Shown piece after piece: positions 1 through 7,019 of a stretch of 12,917 nucleotides of DNA. The stretch comes from Phycisphaerales bacterium (GTDB lineage Bacteria > Planctomycetota > Phycisphaerae > SM23-33). Below the pieces are notes generated by a model, which ran no database searches, was not told the origin of the DNA, and saw only the letters and a list, made by a program, of their open reading frames with translations. A program made the position numbers and the translations under genes. The stretch's first letter is position 1. Each line of letters begins with the position of its first letter. The DNA is taken from NCBI GenBank assembly GCA_003171235.1, contig PMYM01000094.1:11691-24607 (forward strand). Reading direction: 5' to 3'.

Positions 1-21
1 CGGGCGAGACGCCCGTGCCAC
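1..21. repeat. Short GC palindrome repeat, copy 1
   Basis: The first 21 bases are identical to 5790-5810. The core is a hairpin, CGGGCG-AGA-CGCCCG (6-bp stem, 3-base loop), followed by TGCCAC. It sits at the window edge, so the element may continue to the left. It lies 25 bases before the chosen start of the TadE-like gene. The same TGCCAC ending occurs on the hairpin pair near the right edge (12855-12908), which suggests one family of dispersed small palindromes. Confidence 0.6.
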
Positions 22-45
22 TGGGTTTCGCGGGCGAAGGCGGGC

Positions 46-966
46 ATGGCAAGACAGAGGCAAAAACGTGGGGGGGTGCGGGCGGCGATCGAGGTTCTGG
101 TCGCGCTGGCCGTATTGGCGGGGGCATGGGCCTGGGCGGCCCGCGGGCAGGGCTGGTTTGCCGACTTCCTGCGCGACCGCTACGCCATCGCCGGCATACT
201 GATGTTCGCCTTCTGCCTGGCCGTCATGCTGGCGGCATGGGCGCTGATCTGGCGGCTTGGGCGGCAGCACCGTCGGCAGCGCAAGGCGGCCCAGGACGCC
301 CAGGCCGGCAACGCCGCCGTGGAATTCGTGCTGGTGTTGCCGTTTTTGCTCTGGATCATGCTGATCATGGTGCAGTCGATGCTGATGGTGGCGGGCAACT
401 TGTCGGTGCATTACGCCTCGTACATCGCCGCCCGGACGGCCATCGTGCAGGTGCCCTCCGAACTCAATGACCTGGAGACGCGGAATCTGGTGATGGACCC
501 TTCTCTTAAGCGCGAGCGCATACGCCAGGCGGCGGTCAACGCCCTGGTGGGAGTGAGCGCCGGCCAGAGCGGGGCCGGCGGCAGCGGCGGGGGGGATACC
601 GCCAACGTCGAGACCGGGCTGAACGACTTCTTCCGGCAATCCGACAAACCCGTCCCCGCCTGGATCGCCAATTACTACCGGGCCAAGTACGACTATGCCA
701 ACCTCTACACCCAGGCGACGCTGTACGATCCGCTGGTTCCCCCCGCCTACGGCGACCACGAGGACCTGACCGTGCGCGTAAACCACACCTTTTACCTGTC
801 CGTGCCGTATGCCAGGGCGGTTTTTTACTGGGTCCCCAACTTTGCCCGCCCCCTGGACAGCGGCGGCTACGGCATCGACATGGAAGCCACCTGCACCCTG
901 ACCAACCAGGGCGTGGTGGACAAGATTGACGTCGAAGTCTTCCCGCGGACAGTGGGGCGCGGGTAG
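46..966 (+). CDS. TadE-like pilus assembly protein with extra N-terminal membrane hairpin
   Basis: A 306-residue envelope protein of the TadE-like pseudopilin type. Two hydrophobic segments come first (about residues 13-32 and 47-70), then a basic cytosolic stretch (about 70-80). The TadE signature follows: Gly88, then NAAVE with Glu93 at the +5 position expected of a prepilin-type site, and a hydrophobic helix to about 116. The rest is an exported domain with a Gly/Ser-rich linker near 170-182. Ordinary TadE proteins begin close to the pseudopilin helix, so the added membrane hairpin is unusual. Two crossings would leave the basic stretch and Gly88 in the cytosol, which is topologically consistent with cleavage there. 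The ATG at 46 has a GAAGG at 36-40. The frame is open to the window edge, so an upstream start cannot be excluded. It is first in the visible cluster, followed 47 bases later by the kinase. The TadE assignment is good; the exact role is not known. Confidence 0.82.
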   Translation: MARQRQKRGGVRAAIEVLVALAVLAGAWAWAARGQGWFADFLRDRYAIAGILMFAFCLAVMLAAWALIWRLGRQHRRQRKAAQDAQAGNAAVEFVLVLPFLLWIMLIMVQSMLMVAGNLSVHYASYIAARTAIVQVPSELNDLETRNLVMDPSLKRERIRQAAVNALVGVSAGQSGAGGSGGGDTANVETGLNDFFRQSDKPVPAWIANYYRAKYDYANLYTQATLYDPLVPPAYGDHEDLTVRVNHTFYLSVPYARAVFYWVPNFARPLDSGGYGIDMEATCTLTNQGVVDKIDVEVFPRTVGRG

Positions 967-977
967 CGAGTCCTTGG

Positions 978-993
978 CCGGCCGGAAGGCCGG
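978..993 (+). promoter_or_regulatory. GC-rich hairpin between TadE-like gene and kinase
   Basis: A perfect 6-bp inverted repeat, CCGGCC-GGAA-GGCCGG, lies in the 47-base gap before the kinase gene. It is followed by a weak T-containing stretch (997-1004) but no clean T-run, so it is a poor intrinsic terminator. It could damp transcription or shape the message ahead of the kinase ribosome site. The function is inferred only from position. Confidence 0.35.
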
Positions 994-1004
994 GAGTTTC
1001 TCTT

Positions 1005-1009
1005 GGGAG
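1005..1009 (+). promoter_or_regulatory. Ribosome binding site of the kinase gene
   Basis: GGGAG lies four bases before the ATG at 1014 and supports that start. Confidence 0.55.
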
Positions 1010-1013
1010 CACG

Positions 1014-3773
1014 ATGACACAGGGAAGTCATAACCAGAACGGCAAGGAAATGCCCGGCGCTCTGCCGGTCGGCTCCAAGGTCGCCAAATACGAGATCGTG
1101 CAGCAACTGGCCGCCGGCGGGCAGTCCATCGTGTACAAGGGCTACGACGCCCTGCTGGATCGCTTCGTGGCCATCAAGCAGATCGCGCCGTTCCTGGCGG
1201 CCGACCAGAAGTTCATCGAGCGCTTCCGCGAGGTCTCGCGGCAGTTGGCCAAGTTGGGCTGCGAGCAGGTGGTGACCATCCACGACCTGATCGAAGACCC
1301 CCTCGGGCTGTTCGTGGTGATGGAGTTCGTCGAGGGCCGCACGCTGGAGGCGATGCTGGCCGGCAGCGGGGCGCCTATGGACCCCAAGACGGTCGTGCAG
1401 ATCGTCTGGCGGGTGGCGGCCGGGCTGTCGGCCCTGCACCGCGCGGGCATCATTCACCGCGACATAAAGCCTTCCAACCTGATCATCGGCGATGGCCTGC
1501 GCGTCAAGATCACCGATTTCGGCGTGGCCATGCGGACGGGCGCCCCGGCCTCCATGCGGCTGGGCACCACCAAGTACATGGCCCCGGAACTTTTCGCCGG
1601 CGGCGAGGTGGACGGCCGGGCCGACATCTACTCCCTGGGCATGGTGGCCTACGAGATGGCCGCCGGGCGGGAAAAGTTCCAGGAGGTCTTCCATGACGTG
1701 GTCCGCGACCCCTACAGCGAGTCGTTGCGTTGGATGAAGTGGCATTCGGCCGCCGACCAGGCGGCCCCGCCGCTGGAGGAGGTCCAGCCGGGCGTGCCGG
1801 CGGCGCTGTCGGCCATTGTGGCCAGGATGATGGCCAAGGATGTCGCCGCGCGGTATCAGAACGTGGAGGACCTGGGGCGTGAAATACGGGCCAGCTTTTC
1901 TCCCCGGCCGCAGGCGGCGCGCTCGCAGCGAAAGCGCCGGGCGGCGCCGCTGGAGGCCCAGGCGACGGGGGAGGTCGGCGAACTTTCGGCCGAAAGGGCC
2001 AATGAGCTGACGGTGGGCCCGGGTTCGGCCGACGGGCCGGCTACGGCCCAAATACCCAAGGCCCCCATGACGCTGGGGCGGAAATTGGCGATCGCCGGCG
2101 GCATAGTGGCGGTGCTGGTGGGCGTGCTGACAGGGGTGATCATCCACAGCGCGGGCAAGGACCGCGACCTGCGCCGCCGGGCGGATATCGACTTCGCCAA
2201 GGCGGGCGACATGTTCCGCTCGGCCCTGCAGCAGGAAGCCCTGGCGCCGCGGCAGGAGGGCCTGACCGGGGCCCAGGACGCCTTCGCCGATGTCCGCCAG
2301 AGGTTCCAGTTCCAGACGGCCTCGCGCGCGGTGGCCCAGCAGGCCAAGGTCATGGAGCAGCTTTGCCAGGCTTACCTGACAGTGCTCAACAACAACGCCA
2401 ATTGGGAAAAGGACGCCGACGATTACGTGCGTAAGGCGGCCGAAGGCAATGCGACCATCCAGCGCGAGAGCAAGGAACTGTACGACTGGACCAAGAAAAC
2501 CGACGACGTCATCCACAATTTCCGCGGCTTCTTCGAAAGCGTTCGGAACTGGCGATCCAACGTCGCCCTGATCGAGCAGGCGCTCAACGGGGATGACCTG
2601 GACCGCGCCGAAAGCGCCCTGCGCGAGGAGCCCCCTCCGCCGCTGAAGGAGTATTCCCAGCAGAGCCTGGCCCTAAAAGACAAGATCGATCTTCGCCGCC
2701 GGGAAAACGAATACTGGACGCATTTCAAAGCCGCCGACGCCGCCGGCAAGAACAGCGGCCCGGGCGCCTTTGCCACCGCCAAGGCTGAATACGCCAAGGC
2801 CCTGGAGGTGCTGGAAAGTTACAAGGACACGCTACCCGAGACGGAATACGACGAGCTTAAAGCCAAGGCCCAGAACAGCCTGGCCACGCTGGTTAACGAG
2901 GCTGACTATGCCGCCGCCAAGGTCGAGGGCGACAAGCTGGTCGGCACGGGCAACCGCATCGGGGCGGCCGACGCCTATGACCGGGCACTCAAGAAGAAGC
3001 CCGCCGATCCCGAGGGGCTCAAGGACCGCATCGCCACCCTGCGGCACGACCACTGGCTGGAGGTGGGGCGGCAGTTCATCACCGCCGGCAACTATGCCAA
3101 CGCCGAGGACGCCTTCAAGAAAGCCCAGGGCTTCAAGGACACCCCGGCCGTGCAGGGCGAACTGGCCAAGCTGCAGCAGCGCAAGAACTTTAAGTCCATC
3201 GTGGACCAGGGGATCGAATTCTACAATAAGAAGAATTATGAGAGCGCCCTGCAGAAGTTCCAGGACGCCAACAAGTTGATTAAAGACGATCTCGAGGTCA
3301 AGAACTGGATCATGAAGGCCCAGTACGCCATCGAGATGAACACCGTAAACGCCACGCATTCGGCCAAGCAGTGGGACAAGTGCCGCGATGCCCTCACCCG
3401 GGCCAAGCAGATCAACCCGGGCGAAACGGCCAAGATCGACGAACTGCTGGAAAAGCTCAAGAGCGAACAGGCCTTCGACGATCGCTGGAAGGACTACCAG
3501 AAGGCCCGCGCGGGGCGGAAGTGGCAGGAGGCTATCATTATATTGAATGACGCGCGCAAGATAATGGCCACCCCGGAGATCGATCCGGAAATCAGCGACT
3601 GCCGGTACTGGCTTAACGTGGACATGGGCGACAAGGCCGTCGCCGACGGCGACTTCGACTCGGCCCGGGCGTATTACGGCCTGGCCAGGCAGTACAAGAC
3701 CCCGCCGCCCCAGGAGTTGCTGGACAAGATCGAGGCGGCGCAGAAAGGCAAGACGCCCACGACGCGCCCATAA
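1014..3773 (+). CDS. Transmembrane Ser/Thr protein kinase with extracytoplasmic TPR-like domain
   Basis: A 919-residue eukaryotic-like (Hanks-type) kinase. The catalytic domain spans about residues 26-295: Lys55 in VAIK, the HRD catalytic loop with Asp150 (HRDIKPSN, Lys152, Asn155), the DFG metal-binding Asp168, and the APE motif at 190-192. All key catalytic residues are present. The glycine loop is degenerate, reading LAAGGQSIV at 32-40, so two usual glycines are Ala33 and Ser38. A Lys/Arg/Ala-rich linker leads to one membrane helix (about 358-378). A long Lys-rich helical region follows. TPR-like helical hairpins are clearest at about 642-663, 680-705, 729-755, 790-802, 823-851 and 873-894. 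The topology is therefore kinase inside, TPR-like sensor or scaffold outside. It lies among Tad genes, 11 bases before the TadG-like gene, and two FHA-domain proteins (phosphothreonine readers) are encoded downstream. Phosphorylation of Tad components is inferred. No partner phosphatase is visible. Confidence 0.93.
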   Translation: MTQGSHNQNGKEMPGALPVGSKVAKYEIVQQLAAGGQSIVYKGYDALLDRFVAIKQIAPFLAADQKFIERFREVSRQLAKLGCEQVVTIHDLIEDPLGLFVVMEFVEGRTLEAMLAGSGAPMDPKTVVQIVWRVAAGLSALHRAGIIHRDIKPSNLIIGDGLRVKITDFGVAMRTGAPASMRLGTTKYMAPELFAGGEVDGRADIYSLGMVAYEMAAGREKFQEVFHDVVRDPYSESLRWMKWHSAADQAAPPLEEVQPGVPAALSAIVARMMAKDVAARYQNVEDLGREIRASFSPRPQAARSQRKRRAAPLEAQATGEVGELSAERANELTVGPGSADGPATAQIPKAPMTLGRKLAIAGGIVAVLVGVLTGVIIHSAGKDRDLRRRADIDFAKAGDMFRSALQQEALAPRQEGLTGAQDAFADVRQRFQFQTASRAVAQQAKVMEQLCQAYLTVLNNNANWEKDADDYVRKAAEGNATIQRESKELYDWTKKTDDVIHNFRGFFESVRNWRSNVALIEQALNGDDLDRAESALREEPPPPLKEYSQQSLALKDKIDLRRRENEYWTHFKAADAAGKNSGPGAFATAKAEYAKALEVLESYKDTLPETEYDELKAKAQNSLATLVNEADYAAAKVEGDKLVGTGNRIGAADAYDRALKKKPADPEGLKDRIATLRHDHWLEVGRQFITAGNYANAEDAFKKAQGFKDTPAVQGELAKLQQRKNFKSIVDQGIEFYNKKNYESALQKFQDANKLIKDDLEVKNWIMKAQYAIEMNTVNATHSAKQWDKCRDALTRAKQINPGETAKIDELLEKLKSEQAFDDRWKDYQKARAGRKWQEAIIILNDARKIMATPEIDPEISDCRYWLNVDMGDKAVADGDFDSARAYYGLARQYKTPPPQELLDKIEAAQKGKTPTTRP

Positions 3774-3777
3774 GGAG
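3771..3777 (+). promoter_or_regulatory. Ribosome binding site overlapping the kinase stop codon
   Basis: TAAGGAG contains both the kinase stop (3771-3773) and a strong Shine-Dalgarno sequence seven bases before the ATG at 3785. This indicates translational coupling of the kinase and TadG-like genes. Confidence 0.65.
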
Positions 3778-3784
3778 CCTCGTC

Positions 3785-5749
3785 ATGACGGGCAAAGAAC
3801 CGGCCTGCAAAGGCGGGCAAGTGATGGTGCTGATGTTGCTGGGGCTGGCCCTGCTGGGCGGCTTGGTCTTCTACGTCGTCAATTCCGGCGACCAGACCAA
3901 CCGGCGGGTGGTGGTGCAGAACGCCGCCGACTCCTCGGCCATTTCCGGCGCCACCTGGATGGCCAAGAGCTTCAACCTCATCGCCATGAACAACGTGGCC
4001 CAGACGCGGGTGCTGGCCCTGGTGCCGGTGCTGGACGCCTTCCCCCTGGCCACCCAGATGTCCTACGAGGAGACGCGGGATTGGGAGGCCTCGCTGCGGA
4101 ACCAGTTGACTCGCGGCGTGCCCGACAGTTGGCTCAAAGACGGGCTGGAGTCGCTGCGCCAGCGCATCCAGAATGAGCGCGACATCCTGGGCGCCATGAA
4201 CGACCTGTTCAACAACAGCGACTTCCACATGGACTCGCTGACCCTGTACAACAGTAACGGGCAGGCCCCCTACGGGGAGCTTTGGCAGGCGGCTGAGGCC
4301 ATGGACAACTTCAGCCTGGCCACCATGATGACGGCCCCGGTGCTGGCCCAGGAAAACGCCGTTCGCTTCGGCAAGGCCAGCGACGCCGACGTGGCCTTCA
4401 TCTCGCCGGTGGAGCCGACCATGCCGGCCTTCCGCGGGTTCTGGGGCCAGTTCGAGCAACCGGTAAAGAAGGGCAGGATTCCCGACAGGGTATATGCCCA
4501 GCGCCTGGGGCCGTACGACCGGCTCTTCAAGTGGCGCGACTACCAGTACGAGAACATCACCGAGCGCGGCGCCTGGGTGCCGCCTACACAAGGCCACGGG
4601 GCAATCAGCAACGTCACCGGCCGGGCCAATATTCCCGGCGGGCGAAGCAACGGCCAGGGCGCCATGGGCCAGAACACCGACCATTCCGGCTTTTGGGCGC
4701 AAAATGTCGTGGGGCGGATACTGAAAGGCTACACCACCTACGGCCCGTACGAGTGGATGATGCGCCGCATACACGGCTACTCTTACGGCTGGTGGAACAA
4801 TAACGGGTTTGCCCCCGGACAACTCTCCGACACGTACTTCCACGAGTATCACCGCCAGATCGGCAACATCAAGCTGGGCTACATGTGGGGCGCGCAGGAC
4901 ATCCGGTCGATCCACTATCCCAAGTACGTCATCGATTACCCCCAGGCCGCCGGCCTGGCGGCCCAGAACCCCGGGGCGGTCAACAAGACGATGGTGTACC
5001 TGGTCGAGATTCGCAGCAAATACCGCAAGGACGATCCGTCCTTCATGACCCCCGGCACGTTCGTCACTAACGACAAGCTTCCCGTGGTCAAGTGGATGAA
5101 CGGCTGGCAGGATCCCAACACCTGGGGAATTCCGCAGATCGTCCCGTACATATGGGAAGACCAGTGGCAGTACATGACTACCCAGGACGTGGACATCGGC
5201 ATCCAGGTGCAGCGCGACGCCACCGGCCAGCCCGTATGGCAGAACGTGTACATGGTCTCGCAGTACGTCTTCGGCGGCATTGACATCGGGCCGCAGGTGC
5301 AGGTGTCCAACCCCGCCAACTACGCCAGCCAGGCGGATTTGCCCGCCCCGGTCCTGCTGGACCTCAAGTACGGCGACTACGACCTGGCTCTGCCTGACCA
5401 CGACCAGGGCGTGCGGCGCGACGTGTTCACCTACCTGGGCGTGGCCCGCAAGGGCAACACCCCGCCGGCCTGGTCAGACCGCTTCGGCAAGGACTCGCCC
5501 TACAAGGGCATGGTCGCCGCCGCCCAGGCCGAAATCTTCAACACCACAAGCTGGGACCTCTGGACGCAGGATTGGAAGACCCAGCTCGTGCCGGTCACCC
5601 AATGGCAGAACTGGGTGGCCATCACCAAGAGCACCGCCCACTACGCCGGCGACACCATGGGCTTGCTGAGCGATACCGACGTGGTGGATATCGCCGACTA
5701 CATGAGCCGTTTCAGCGACCCCATGGCCGCGGACATGCTCAAGCACTGA
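3785..5749 (+). CDS. TadG-like pilus assembly protein with large exported domain
   Basis: A 654-residue protein of the Tad/TadG-like group. A short basic leader ending GGQ (10-12) precedes one hydrophobic helix (about 13-33). The segment RRVVVQNAADSSAISGA (40-56) follows. This is the typical start of this family, in which alanine/serine-rich sequence follows the membrane anchor. The remainder, about 600 residues, should lie outside the inner membrane. It is conspicuously rich in Trp, Tyr, Asn and Gly, especially around 245-380 and 430-500. Near the C-terminus, about 577-604, AQAEIFNTTSWDLWTQDW and the following residues look like a conserved end module of such proteins. Family TadG proteins have an N-terminal anchor and an extracytoplasmic domain thought to act in pilus assembly or at the surface. 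No von Willebrand factor A metal site was recognised. The start has an excellent ribosome site, and the gene ends eight bases before the TadE-like gene. Exact function is unknown. Confidence 0.78.
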   Translation: MTGKEPACKGGQVMVLMLLGLALLGGLVFYVVNSGDQTNRRVVVQNAADSSAISGATWMAKSFNLIAMNNVAQTRVLALVPVLDAFPLATQMSYEETRDWEASLRNQLTRGVPDSWLKDGLESLRQRIQNERDILGAMNDLFNNSDFHMDSLTLYNSNGQAPYGELWQAAEAMDNFSLATMMTAPVLAQENAVRFGKASDADVAFISPVEPTMPAFRGFWGQFEQPVKKGRIPDRVYAQRLGPYDRLFKWRDYQYENITERGAWVPPTQGHGAISNVTGRANIPGGRSNGQGAMGQNTDHSGFWAQNVVGRILKGYTTYGPYEWMMRRIHGYSYGWWNNNGFAPGQLSDTYFHEYHRQIGNIKLGYMWGAQDIRSIHYPKYVIDYPQAAGLAAQNPGAVNKTMVYLVEIRSKYRKDDPSFMTPGTFVTNDKLPVVKWMNGWQDPNTWGIPQIVPYIWEDQWQYMTTQDVDIGIQVQRDATGQPVWQNVYMVSQYVFGGIDIGPQVQVSNPANYASQADLPAPVLLDLKYGDYDLALPDHDQGVRRDVFTYLGVARKGNTPPAWSDRFGKDSPYKGMVAAAQAEIFNTTSWDLWTQDWKTQLVPVTQWQNWVAITKSTAHYAGDTMGLLSDTDVVDIADYMSRFSDPMAADMLKH

Positions 5750-5757
5750 GGCAAAAC

Positions 5758-6426
5758 ATGGACAAGACACACAAATTCAGGCCGGCCTGCGGGCGAGACG
5801 CCCGTGCCACCGGTTCGGCCGTTATCGAGATGGTTCTGGTCGTGCCTATCCTGGGCGTATTCTTCGCCCTGGTCTTCTTCTTTGGCTGGGTGATGATGCA
5901 CAAGCAGCAGGTGGTGGTGGCCGATCGCTACGCCGTCTGGCAAAGGATCGACACCGGCGTCTGGCCCAGCAAGGACCACGTCAACGCCACCAGCTTCCAG
6001 AACCGGGCTATCGACGTCAACCTGGATCACTGGCCCAGCGGCAGCCCCCCGGCCGACAACCTGGTGGCCCAGGCCACCGACCGCAGCCCGCAAGCCGGAG
6101 ATTTTTCCACCCGCCTGATCGGCGGCGACAGTGGCGTTTTCCCCAGCGGGCGGACGGCTGATGTCAAGGCCGACTTCCAGGCCGGCAGGTCTTTTGTGCA
6201 ATTCCTGGAAAGGCAAATGAATCAGCCGTCGGGAGGTGGCGCGCAGTACGTGGGCCATCACCATAGCCGCGAGGGCATATCCTGGCGGCGCAACGAGGTA
6301 AATCCCTGGAACACCCTGCGGGACGTGTTCTACCAGGATTTCGACAACGCCCTCCAGCAGCAGCAGAGCACCCCCGCCGCCCAAATGGCCCAGATGATCC
6401 GGAACCTTTACCTGGCGTCATGGTAG
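5758..6426 (+). CDS. tadE: TadE-like pseudopilin with repeat-derived leader peptide
   Basis: A 222-residue TadE-like protein. The leader (1-19) ends in Gly19, followed by SAVIE with Glu24 at +5 and a hydrophobic helix to about 45. This matches the site where a prepilin peptidase cleaves TadE/TadF-type pseudopilins. The exported part contains DRYAVWQRID (56-65), a Pro/Gly-rich middle and a Gln-rich C-terminus. The chosen ATG at 5758 has GAGG at 5748-5751, overlapping the TadG-like stop. The same frame is open back to 5572, but that extension lies wholly inside the preceding gene and reads as low-complexity Arg/His-rich sequence, so it is rejected. Oddity: residues about 11-18 (CGRDARAT) come from the palindromic repeat at 5790-5810, so the repeat lies in the part expected to be removed on processing. 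Together with the gene at 46 this gives two TadE-type proteins in one locus. Confidence 0.85.
   Translation: MDKTHKFRPACGRDARATGSAVIEMVLVVPILGVFFALVFFFGWVMMHKQQVVVADRYAVWQRIDTGVWPSKDHVNATSFQNRAIDVNLDHWPSGSPPADNLVAQATDRSPQAGDFSTRLIGGDSGVFPSGRTADVKADFQAGRSFVQFLERQMNQPSGGGAQYVGHHHSREGISWRRNEVNPWNTLRDVFYQDFDNALQQQQSTPAAQMAQMIRNLYLASW
5790..5810. repeat. Short GC palindrome repeat, copy 2, inside a coding region
   Basis: Identical over 21 bases to 1-21, with the hairpin CGGGCG-AGA-CGCCCG followed by TGCCAC. It lies in frame in the TadE-like gene and encodes about GRDARA of the leader peptide. Insertion of a mobile palindrome into a dispensable leader is the likeliest origin; this is an inference. 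Confidence 0.75.
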
Positions 6427-6429
6427 GAG
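6424..6429 (+). promoter_or_regulatory. Ribosome binding site deciding the GTG start at 6434
   Basis: TAGGAG overlaps the stop codon of the TadE-like gene and lies four bases before GTG 6434. It favours this non-ATG start, because no in-frame ATG precedes the membrane segment. Confidence 0.5.
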
Positions 6430-6433
6430 CGGT

Positions 6434-6985
6434 GTGACGGCCGGGCAAAGGGCAAGAACTCGAGCATGGCAACGGGCCAAGGCGCCCTGGGGCGCGCTGG
6501 CCCTGGTGGCATTAGCGGCGGTGGTAATTGCCGCGGCCCTGGCGGCGCACTACCGCGCGGTTCCCCCGGCCAGGCAGCCGGCCACCGCGGCCGCGCCAAA
6601 TGGGCGGGACTACATGCCTGCGTCCGACCCGGGAGGGTTGTCGGCCCAGCCGCTGGAGGGCCTGGGCAGACGCCTGGCGGGCCCGCCGGCCGAGGCCGTC
6701 GCCCCGCCCCAGGCCAGGTTCCAGTACGCCTTTGAGCACTCCGAGGGAACGGTCTCCGCGGCCTATGTGGCGACGGGCGATTTGCTTGAACTGGCCGGTT
6801 TTTATACCATGGAATTGGGCCGGCAAGGTTATAAGCTTGTGCGGCGGTCGAGCGGCGTGCGGGGGGAGGGTTCGGAGCTGCTGAGCTTCGCCAAGCCCTC
6901 CCGGCAGTACACGGTAACGCTCCTGCCGGCCGATAAGAATAACAGGACTTTCAAGATCATCCTGCTCATTGGCAAGGGCCCCTGA
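6434..6985 (+). CDS. Unrecognised single-pass membrane protein in the Tad cluster
   Basis: I do not recognise a family for this 183-residue protein. It has a basic N-terminus (1-18), one Ala/Val/Leu-rich membrane helix (about 19-39) and a Pro/Ala-rich linker (42-92). A compact C-terminal domain follows (about 94-183). That domain looks mixed alpha/beta: a strand-like segment at 94-112, a helix at about 115-131 (GDLLELAGFYTMELGRQGY), and then strands at 147-152, 158-165 and 172-179. Orientation is probably N-terminus in, with the small domain outside. It starts with GTG, tightly coupled to the TadE-like gene, and lies 34 bases before the CpaB-like gene. Its place suggests an accessory envelope component, a pilotin-like factor or a minor pseudopilin partner. 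There is no lipobox and no TadE-type Glu+5 motif. The call as a real gene is firm from coding continuity and its ribosome site; the function is open. Confidence 0.75.
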   Translation: MTAGQRARTRAWQRAKAPWGALALVALAAVVIAAALAAHYRAVPPARQPATAAAPNGRDYMPASDPGGLSAQPLEGLGRRLAGPPAEAVAPPQARFQYAFEHSEGTVSAAYVATGDLLELAGFYTMELGRQGYKLVRRSSGVRGEGSELLSFAKPSRQYTVTLLPADKNNRTFKIILLIGKGP

Positions 6986-7019
6986 GAGGCCCAAAGCCCA
7001 CAGCGGCAAGGAAGAGGCT

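Noticed and set aside
5572..5757. Upstream extension of the second TadE-like gene
   Set aside because: It lies fully inside the TadG-like gene in another frame and would bury the pseudopilin leader. ATG 5758 has a proper ribosome site.
6969..7019. TTG start giving a 17-residue longer CpaB-like protein
   Set aside because: It overlaps the previous gene and has a poorer ribosome site than ATG 7020.
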